Shown here: in pieces, positions 30,575 through 36,993 of the stretch | How positions within the stretch are numbered: the first letter of the stretch is position 1 | How the letters are laid out: the number at the start of each line of letters is the position of its first letter | Source of the DNA: an uncultured Porphyromonadaceae bacterium | GTDB taxonomy: Bacteria > Bacteroidota > Bacteroidia > Bacteroidales > Muribaculaceae | Length of the DNA: 38,472 nt | Assembly (NCBI GenBank): GCA_902495245.1 | Contig: CABUWI010000014.1 | Coordinates: forward strand, 1-38,472 | Reading direction: 5' to 3' | Notes under the pieces: model-generated | The model's input: the letters and a program-made list of their open reading frames with translations, nothing else | Told to the model about the DNA's origin: nothing | Database searches by the model: none | Translations under genes and position numbers: made by a program

Positions 30575-33486
30575 TTTTTGGGGTGCTTGTTGAAGCGCCA
30601 CATCACGGAGATGAAGGCATAGCGGCGCATGGTGTTGGTCCACACTTCCGAGCGACCTTGCGCGTTGATGTGGATTGAGTAGGGCTTCACCTGACCCAAG
30701 ATGTCGTAGGCGCTTGCGGTGATTACGAGCCGGCCTTTAAGCAGGCTCTTGCTCAGCGATGCGTTCCAAAGCCATTGCGCCTCGTTCATCTCCTTGGCGT
30801 CATAGCCGCTGTTGCACGTCATGCTCAGCTTCGTGCGCAGCTGCAGGTCCCACGGCAGCTCAACCGTCGCGTTCATGTGTGCCGAATACGACATTGCCGA
30901 GATGTTGTTGAAATTCTCGCGGCGCGACGTGGCGTGGCGCCAGCCCGCGTTGCCTCCCAGCGAGATGTTCGAGCCGTTTTTGAACTTATAGCCCGCGTTT
31001 ATGCCGCCCCCGAGGTTCAGGTTCCTCACCAGCGACCGCTGCGGAGCGCCCACGGCGCTGTGAAAGTCGACGCTGTGGCCGTAGCCGCCGTTGATGTCGA
31101 TTCCCAGGTCTATCTGCCGCCGCGACCCGACGGGGTGAGAATAGTCAGTGCCGCCGTTGATGCTCCAGTTGCCGTTGATGTTCTGCGGGCGGTAGACCGT
31201 AACGCCCGTCTCCGGATTGTAGACCGAGGCGTTGCCGATGGCGTCGAGCGTCGTTGACCAGTTGAGGTTCACGCCGAACCGGTCATACACCTTCCTGCCG
31301 TAGCGGTTAAGGCTCCAGCTCACCGTGTGCGTCCGGCTCGGCCGCAGGTTGCCGGCGTTGTTCTCGTAGACCACCAACGGGTTGCTCGACTCCCTGTTTT
31401 TCAGGAAGAGGTTGATGTTCGGCTCGCCCCAACTCAGCCCGTAGTTTACCGACGTGGTGAGATAGCGCACGTCGTTGCTCGACGAGAACGAGCACCACGC
31501 CGACGGGTATAAATATGAGTCGTTGCGCACCACCAGCTCGCGGCTCGGCTCTGCCGTGCGATAGTCGAGGCTGTTGTGGCGGAATTTGTGGCGCAGCTGT
31601 GCGCCGGCGTTCCATGCCGGGTTCAGCCCCGAGTCGGTCGGGGCGGTCGGCTGGCGGTTGAAATGGAACGACACGGTCGTGAGCAGGTTATGGTCGGAGT
31701 TTATCGAGTTATATGAATTCATGGCGTCGGCAACGGCATGTTCAGGCATCGTTAGCGAGGGCAATGCCGACTCGTCGCCGTCGCCCTCGGCGGTGAAGAG
31801 GGTGTAGTCCTTGTCGATGTGGGTCATATGGTATTCAGCCCGGGCACTGAGCGAATATGTGAGCGAACGCAGCTCGTCGACGTCGGTCCATTTCTGGTCA
31901 TAGCCCGCAGTGCCCGAGAATTGCCACCTGTGCGAGCCGCTCGTGCTGTAGCGGTCGGAGTTCACCGGCGCGCCGGGGTTGACGTTGGCGCCGCCGTAGC
32001 GCTGGGTGTAGAGCGTGCGGTAGTCGCTGTAGTCGTTGGCATAGGTGAGGTCGACCGAAGCCCTGAGGCGGCCGCCCATCTGCGGAGTCCTGATTGTGGC
32101 GTTCGAGCTGAGGTAGAGGCCGAGCCAGCCGGGGTTGGAGACCGAGGCCGTGCGCAGGCGCGTCAGCATGATGTCGTTATAGCGTTTCGAGAAGGGCCGC
32201 GCAAAGACCGAGTCGAGCGCCTCGACGCGCGAGTTTTCCGGTTCGGGGCGCGCGTTGAATGTGGCCTCGCGGTCAATGTTGCTCACGGTTTTGGCCAGCC
32301 AGTCGATTTTAGGGGTGATTGAAAAGAAAAAGTGTTCGCCCTTGTAGTTGAGTGTGTGGGCCGAGCGCAGGTGGCGGCGCTTGTCGAGCTCGCGCGAGGC
32401 GCTGCGGCGGTAAAGGTCGCCTGTGTCGTAGAAGCGTGTCGACGCCGTTTCCGAGCGGCTGTCATAGCGCTCATGGCTGAAAATGACGTTGCCGTTAACC
32501 CTCAGCTTTTTCTCGTCGTCATAGAGATAGTCAACGCCCTCCATGACCAGCCGGGCGTCGCCGGGCATATACCAGCCGTTCGTCCAGTCGCCGCCGGTGC
32601 CCGCCTCGCTGGTGTCCTTGATGTTGTTGGCGTTCACGAAGGCGCTCAGCCGCCACTTGTCGGTGAAGCCGAGTCCGAACGCTTTGCCTTTCCAGCGGTT
32701 GTCGGTGCCGTAGCCGCCTTCAAGCGACCCCATGTAGCCTACGGAATATTCCTTTTTCAGCACTACGTCCATCACCAGGTTCTCCTCGTCCTCGCGCCGC
32801 GCCAGTTTCTGCGACGACTTGGTCAGATAGTCGTCTTCAGGCGCCTTGTCATAGACCTGCACGTTCTTCACGGTGTAGGCCGGCAGGTTCTTCATGGCCA
32901 CTTCCATGTCGCCCTGAAAAAAGTCCTTGCCGTTGATGAGCAGGCTCGAAATGGCGCGGCCGTTCACCTTGATGACGCCGTTCGGCTCCATCACCGTGTT
33001 GGGCAGCTGGCGAATCAGCGCCTCGAGCATCGAACCGTCGGCAAGGTTGAATGCCGCCGCGTCGTAGACTATCGTGTCGCCGCGCATCACCATCTTGATG
33101 GCCGTGCCGACGACCTCCACCTCCTTCAGCTCCTTGCGCCGCTCCGGCTCCATCTGAATCGTGCCGAGCCAGACAACGCTCTGGTCCTTATATTTGCGCT
33201 CGAACTCGCGCACTACCGGGTTGAACCCCTCGCGGTCGAGCGTCAGCATATACTTTCCCGGTTTGCCGTAAACCATTGCGCGCACCTCTTTCGGGTCGTT
33301 GCCGAGCATGTTGAACTTCACCGCCGCCGTGTCGCCCACGGCCGCGATGTCAACGTGCACCGAATCGAGCGGGGTCCACGTCGTCGAATCAGCCCTCGTA
33401 ACGTAGCAGCGCAAAACGAAGCCACTCTCCTTCGCCCCGACGGCCAGCGCCCACATCAGCATCAGAAGCCACACTCTCCACCGCAT
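30559..33486 (-). CDS. Outer-membrane beta-barrel protein with TonB-receptor-like plug
   Basis: The 975-residue protein has a signal peptide (cleaved after VGA, about residue 18), a beta-sandwich N-domain (about 22-115, SVHVDIAAVGDTAAV, YMLTLDREGFNPVVREF) and a plug-like domain (about 120-235: KEVEVVGTAIKMVMRGDTIVYDA split, LIRQLPNTVMEPNGVIKVNG, LINGKDFFQGD). This pattern is that of Bacteroidetes TonB-dependent-receptor-like outer-membrane proteins (OMP_b-brl_3). The rest is barrel, but it ends VMWRFNKHPKKGIKN, not in an aromatic residue; the final residues IKN and the stop are encoded by heptamer sequence. Substrate unknown. A weak -7 box lies about 97 bases upstream with a heptamer array between. 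Confidence 0.85.
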   Translation of the reverse strand: MRWRVWLLMLMWALAVGAKESGFVLRCYVTRADSTTWTPLDSVHVDIAAVGDTAAVKFNMLGNDPKEVRAMVYGKPGKYMLTLDREGFNPVVREFERKYKDQSVVWLGTIQMEPERRKELKEVEVVGTAIKMVMRGDTIVYDAAAFNLADGSMLEALIRQLPNTVMEPNGVIKVNGRAISSLLINGKDFFQGDMEVAMKNLPAYTVKNVQVYDKAPEDDYLTKSSQKLARREDEENLVMDVVLKKEYSVGYMGSLEGGYGTDNRWKGKAFGLGFTDKWRLSAFVNANNIKDTSEAGTGGDWTNGWYMPGDARLVMEGVDYLYDDEKKLRVNGNVIFSHERYDSRSETASTRFYDTGDLYRRSASRELDKRRHLRSAHTLNYKGEHFFFSITPKIDWLAKTVSNIDREATFNARPEPENSRVEALDSVFARPFSKRYNDIMLTRLRTASVSNPGWLGLYLSSNATIRTPQMGGRLRASVDLTYANDYSDYRTLYTQRYGGANVNPGAPVNSDRYSTSGSHRWQFSGTAGYDQKWTDVDELRSLTYSLSARAEYHMTHIDKDYTLFTAEGDGDESALPSLTMPEHAVADAMNSYNSINSDHNLLTTVSFHFNRQPTAPTDSGLNPAWNAGAQLRHKFRHNSLDYRTAEPSRELVVRNDSYLYPSAWCSFSSSNDVRYLTTSVNYGLSWGEPNINLFLKNRESSNPLVVYENNAGNLRPSRTHTVSWSLNRYGRKVYDRFGVNLNWSTTLDAIGNASVYNPETGVTVYRPQNINGNWSINGGTDYSHPVGSRRQIDLGIDINGGYGHSVDFHSAVGAPQRSLVRNLNLGGGINAGYKFKNGSNISLGGNAGWRHATSRRENFNNISAMSYSAHMNATVELPWDLQLRTKLSMTCNSGYDAKEMNEAQWLWNASLSKSLLKGRLVITASAYDILGQVKPYSIHINAQGRSEVWTNTMRRYAFISVMWRFNKHPKKGIKN

Positions 33487-33497
33487 ATCATTCGAAA

Positions 33498-33553
33498 AGT
33501 TAAGAGTTAAAAGTTAAAAGTTAAGAGTTAAGAGTTAAGAGTTAAAAGTTAAA
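33498..33553 (+). repeat. Heptamer array, left arm (8 units)
   Basis: AGTTAAG and AGTTAAA alternate in eight units, beginning 11 bases from the ATG of the minus-strand barrel gene and so within its probable 5' leader. It pairs with the inverted array at 33670-33697. Confidence 0.9.
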
Positions 33554-33582
33554 AGTTGCTTATCCCAATCGAATTATCGCCG

Positions 33583-33590
33583 TAAAGTTA
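33583..33590 (-). promoter_or_regulatory. Possible -7 box for the barrel gene
   Basis: TAACTTTA on the minus strand is one base from TAnnTTTG. If used, the leader would contain the whole 33498-33553 heptamer array. Confidence 0.35.
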
Positions 33591-33669
33591 TAAAAAATTC
33601 CGCAATTCCGCCCCCCAATTTGTTAAAAAATATTAACGATTTCTTAAGTTTCTGTCAGCCTGAACCACC

Positions 33670-33697
33670 AACTCTTAACTTTTAACCCTTAACTTTT
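33670..33697 (-). repeat. Heptamer array, right arm (4 units)
   Basis: AACTCTT, AACTTTT, AACCCTT, AACTTTT, then AACTC. The unit boundary supplies the TAA stop of the histidine phosphatase gene (33696-33698). Confidence 0.85.
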
Positions 33698-34928
33698 AAC
33701 TCGCCAGCGATAGCAGATATTTGCGCAGGGCGCTCCAGGGCAGGTAGACGTGGCCGCCGGGGAATTCGACGGGGTGCTCGTTCAGGTCGATGCGCACGTA
33801 GTGGGCGCCCGTCTCGCTTTCCAGCAGAATCAGCTGCAGGTTCGCCGCCATCGGCACGACGTGCCACGTCTGCCAGTGAGCTGCCACGGTGTCGAAATAA
33901 TGGGTCAGATAGTAGCATCGCGGCAGGCGCATCAGCGACAGCAGCGGCATCAGCGTCTCGGCGTGGCCGAAGCGCAGCTGCACGGCCGCCCGGCTGCGTC
34001 CGGCAATGAAATCGTCGGTCGAGCGCACCAGCTCCAGCAGCAGCGGCGCGGCAATCTGCGCCGGCAGGGCCGAGACGGTGGTCTGCGTGCGGCTCAGATA
34101 TTGCCGCAGGTTGTCGGCCTCCCACAGTGCGTTGTAATTCTCCGCGCCGAGCAGGGCCATGGCCTCGTCGGCCTCGGCCTCGGGCATGCCCATCGCCGCG
34201 AGCGACGACACGGTGTAATAGATTGCCCCCGCCAGCTCGCGCGCCTGCTCTTCAGAATAGGGCACGGCGGTGAAGCGCCTCACTATGGCCTGAGCGTCGA
34301 CCTCGGCGGCCTCAAATTGCTTCAGAACCGGCCCGTAGGGCTTGCGGTGCGCCCAGTCGACATAGGCCGTGTCCGTTTCGAACGGCCGCAGCAGTTCCGA
34401 ATACTGCCGCCCGGCCGACGTGCTCACCGACCCCAAGCCCGACTGCATGCGCCTCACCTCCGAGGTGAAGGCGTCCATCGACGCCACGCAGCGCCCCACA
34501 TAGCTCGACACGGCCGTTACCTCCCGACCCACCACCAGCTGCGGAAAGGCCAGGCAGAGCCTCGCGGCGATGCCCCGTTGCTCGGCCGCCCCCAGCGAGT
34601 CGAGCTCGCCCCAGCGGTCGGCGCTCAGGTCGATTGCGCGGGTCGTGATTTCAAGCAGGCGCCGCCCTGCCGGGGTCAGCGAGTCGGAATGGGCGCGCAG
34701 GTGGGCCTCGACGCTCAGAAAGCGGTCGGCCGACGTGGCATAGCGCGCGCCGTGGCGCCCCACATGGTTAATCATCAGCGGCGTCAGCGAGTCAGGCACC
34801 GCCTCGACCGAGTCGGGAGCGGGGTAGGGCATGCGGCTGCCGCGGCAAAGGTCAAGGTCGAGCAGTTCGCCGCCACGGGCGCCGGCCCAAAGCAGCGCCG
34901 CGGCCATTACAATCACAAATCTCTTCAT
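33696..34928 (-). CDS. Histidine phosphatase, MINPP-like (clade 2)
   Basis: The 410-residue exported enzyme has a signal peptide (MKRFVIVMAAALLWAGARG) and the histidine-phosphatase signature RHGARY at 58-63, which holds the phosphorylated His. The proton-donor motif is HAE at 322-324 (GHAET), the form typical of multiple inositol polyphosphate phosphatases (MINPP), rather than the HD of most phytases and acid phosphatases. A role in releasing phosphate from inositol phosphates such as phytate in the periplasm is therefore likely but inferred. The start at 34928 is chosen for the signal peptide; the frame continues upstream to 35039 across the -7 box at 34968-34975, which rules out that longer start. 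Confidence 0.9.
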   Translation of the reverse strand: MKRFVIVMAAALLWAGARGGELLDLDLCRGSRMPYPAPDSVEAVPDSLTPLMINHVGRHGARYATSADRFLSVEAHLRAHSDSLTPAGRRLLEITTRAIDLSADRWGELDSLGAAEQRGIAARLCLAFPQLVVGREVTAVSSYVGRCVASMDAFTSEVRRMQSGLGSVSTSAGRQYSELLRPFETDTAYVDWAHRKPYGPVLKQFEAAEVDAQAIVRRFTAVPYSEEQARELAGAIYYTVSSLAAMGMPEAEADEAMALLGAENYNALWEADNLRQYLSRTQTTVSALPAQIAAPLLLELVRSTDDFIAGRSRAAVQLRFGHAETLMPLLSLMRLPRCYYLTHYFDTVAAHWQTWHVVPMAANLQLILLESETGAHYVRIDLNEHPVEFPGGHVYLPWSALRKYLLSLAS

Positions 34929-34967
34929 ATCTGTCAAAACGCGGGTTCGGTAAAAAACGTTCGACTG

Positions 34968-34975
34968 CAAATATA
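34968..34975 (-). promoter_or_regulatory. -7 box for the histidine phosphatase
   Basis: TATATTTG on the minus strand matches TAnnTTTG, 39 bases before the chosen ATG. Confidence 0.6.
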
Positions 34976-35027
34976 CGAAAAAGTTCGTTCCGTCCGCGCG
35001 TTTGGCGTGAAAGCAAAGCGCTGATTT

Positions 35028-35053
35028 GTAGGGACGCACGGCCCGTGCGTCCG
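35028..35053 (+). repeat. REP-like palindrome, copy 3 (forward)
   Basis: GTAG followed by GGACGCACGG-C-CCGTGCGTCC and G: 10-bp perfect stem. It is forward, like copy 1. Confidence 0.8.
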
Positions 35054-35096
35054 TCCCGTTTCGGCGGGTAACTCATTGCTAAACAATTTATTGCGA

Positions 35097-35123
35097 GCGG
35101 ACGCACGGGCCGTACGTCCCTAC
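35097..35123 (-). repeat. REP-like palindrome, copy 4 (reverse)
   Basis: GGACGCACGG-G-CCGTACGTCC then CTAC, reverse of copy 3, 45 bases away. One base change disrupts one stem pair. The pair lies between the two divergent promoters of the phosphatase and the TPR/HTH gene. Confidence 0.8.
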
Positions 35124-35167
35124 CCTGTGGGCGGCCGTTACCCCGGCGGGAAAAACTGCGGGGAAAG

Positions 35168-35199
35168 TTTGGTCAGGTGGAGGGTTTGGCGTAACTTTG
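35168..35199 (+). promoter_or_regulatory. Complete -33/-7 promoter for the TPR/HTH gene
   Basis: TTTG (35168-35171), 20-base spacer, TAACTTTG (35192-35199). This matches the Bacteroidetes consensus exactly. The GTG start is only 4 bases downstream, so the transcript is probably leaderless. Confidence 0.8.
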
Positions 35200-35203
35200 C
35201 GGT

Positions 35204-36871
35204 GTGAAAGCTCTGTTGCACATATTTTCGGCGCTGTTGCTCGTCGCTCTCGCGGCGGGCTGCCGGCCGTCGGAGGCCGAGCGCGCGCTGCGCAGCGCCG
35301 AGGCGCTGATGGAGACTCGGCCCGACTCGGCCCTGACCCTCCTCGAGGCCATCGACGGCTCGCGCCTCAGCGGCGAGCCCCGCGCACGCCACGCCCTGCT
35401 CCTTTCGCAGGCCTACGACAAAAACTACATCGATCCCACCGACGACTCCCTAATCTCAATCGCCGTAAACTTCTACGACAACTCGTCCGACGACCGCCGC
35501 CGAATGCTCGCCCTCCACTACAAAGGCACCGTCAACCGCAACGCCGGCTTCTACGAATCCGCCCTGGCCAGCGCCCTCGAAGCCCACGACATAGCCCTCG
35601 CCCTTAACGACACCCTCAACCTCTGCCGCATCGAGTCCCTGATGGCCAACCTCTATGACCATTCGTACAATCTGACGGAGGCGATAAAATGGGAAAAATC
35701 TTCCCTTAATCTTGCTAAGGCGCTGAATCGCTCAGGTTGGATTTATGGTGGGTACTACAGTATAGGCAATTATCTGATCGCTTTGAGTCGACCCGACGAG
35801 GCAAAACTATATACGGACTCTGCCGCAATGATTTCAGGAATTGATGCCGATATACAAGATTTGCTCTATCGCATATACATGCTGCAAAACAATAATGCTG
35901 CCGCCGATTCTGTTTATTCGCAAATGCTTGCGGAGGGAAATACCCCGTCGCTGCAGATAAAAGCGCTGCAGACGTCAAATCCGGTTGCCGACAATAAGAA
36001 TCAGGTACATTGCGGGCTCGAACAGTGCACTACATTTGAAGACACCGTGGCTTATTATCACATACTGGCATATGTAAATGCGGATAATACGGATTCGCTT
36101 CAGAAAGTAGTGGATAATCTGAACAACATTATCGGTGAGAATAACACGCTGATTACCCGCCTGATGTCGCACTCGCTGCTGAAAGTCCAAACGGACCATG
36201 AAAGCGACAAGGCACGACGGGCGGAGCAAAAACTACAGGAAAAGAGAAAAACAGTATGGTATATAGGTCTCACAAGTTTACTTTTGGCCATATCAGCGTT
36301 TTTCGCTGTGCGCTGGATTTTGTCGCGCAACCGCAACAGGCGGTTAGCCCTTGAAATGAACCTCAGAGTGCTCTCTGAAGCAATGTCGCAGATAAAGACC
36401 GAACTCGCCGGGAGCAGGGAAGAATGTCAGAATCTTCACGACGAGGCCGCGACCAATGCCGACAAGTTCCGTCGCCAAAGCGCAATCGCCTTTTTGAGCA
36501 AATTCGAATGGGTTGAGAAACTGGGCAATATGTGTCTTGATGCCGATGTCTCGCCAAATTCTTCGCGCGCGCTGCAGACGAAAGTGAAAGAAGAACTGTC
36601 GGGCTTCAAGAAAGAACTGACCGATATTGTCAACGCCAACCGCGACAATCTGATTGCGCGCATCGAGGCGCAGTGTCCGTCGCTCACCGGCTCCGAGATG
36701 GACTATGTGGTGCTTTCGTGTGCCGGCCTGTCGCAGAGGGTCATCGCCTTCCTGCTCTCCAAGACGCCCCAGTCGGTCTACAATCTCAAATCGAGAGCCC
36801 GAGCAAAAATCAGCAGCGAAGCCCCGGCCCTCTTCGCCGAATATTGCGCCCTAACCTCATCAACTCGCTGA
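35204..36871 (+). CDS. TPR-containing membrane-anchored regulator with C-terminal HTH
   Basis: The 555-residue protein begins with GTG. A lipoprotein-like signal (LLLVALAAGC, Cys about residue 20) is followed by TPR-like helical repeats (about 25-260, for example EALMETRPDSALTLLEAI and ALNDTLNLCRIESLMANL), one transmembrane helix (about 347-368, WYIGLTSLLLAISAFFAV), a cytoplasmic coiled coil (about 370-425), and a C-terminal helix-turn-helix of LuxR/GerE-like type (LTGSEMDYVVLSCAGLSQRVIAFLL split, SVYNLKSRARAKI). Such proteins are common in Bacteroidales and are thought to couple periplasmic sensing to DNA binding; the signal is unknown. The first ~450 bases are strongly GC-rich while the middle is markedly AT-richer, suggesting a mosaic. 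Confidence 0.82.
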   Translation: MKALLHIFSALLLVALAAGCRPSEAERALRSAEALMETRPDSALTLLEAIDGSRLSGEPRARHALLLSQAYDKNYIDPTDDSLISIAVNFYDNSSDDRRRMLALHYKGTVNRNAGFYESALASALEAHDIALALNDTLNLCRIESLMANLYDHSYNLTEAIKWEKSSLNLAKALNRSGWIYGGYYSIGNYLIALSRPDEAKLYTDSAAMISGIDADIQDLLYRIYMLQNNNAAADSVYSQMLAEGNTPSLQIKALQTSNPVADNKNQVHCGLEQCTTFEDTVAYYHILAYVNADNTDSLQKVVDNLNNIIGENNTLITRLMSHSLLKVQTDHESDKARRAEQKLQEKRKTVWYIGLTSLLLAISAFFAVRWILSRNRNRRLALEMNLRVLSEAMSQIKTELAGSREECQNLHDEAATNADKFRRQSAIAFLSKFEWVEKLGNMCLDADVSPNSSRALQTKVKEELSGFKKELTDIVNANRDNLIARIEAQCPSLTGSEMDYVVLSCAGLSQRVIAFLLSKTPQSVYNLKSRARAKISSEAPALFAEYCALTSSTR

Positions 36872-36919
36872 CAGGCGACGATTTTGTATTTCATTTGTAA
36901 ATGAGAAAGGGTGCTGGGT

Positions 36920-36940
36920 GTAGGGACGCACGGCCCGTGC
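36920..36940 (+). repeat. REP-like palindrome, copy 5, truncated
   Basis: GTAGGGACGCACGGCCCGTGC matches copies 1 and 3 up to the middle of the second arm, then changes to TAGCC. The break is the likely left boundary of the IS element. Confidence 0.75.
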
Positions 36941-36952
36941 TAGCCTTTCCCC

Positions 36953-36984
36953 ACAAATGGGAGCCATAAGCGGCTCTCATTTGT
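36953..36984 (+). other. Hairpin near the IS left end
   Basis: ACAAATGGGAGCC and GGCTCTCATTTGT form a 13-bp stem (one G-U pair) around ATAAGC, 10 bases before the transposase ATG. It may block translation of transcripts reading in from outside, a known protective device of IS elements; this is inference. Confidence 0.75.
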
Positions 36985-36993
36985 TGTATATGT

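Noticed and set aside
34929..35039. N-terminal extension of the histidine phosphatase
   Set aside because: It would cross the -7 box and hide the signal peptide; the ATG at 34928 gives a normal exported protein.
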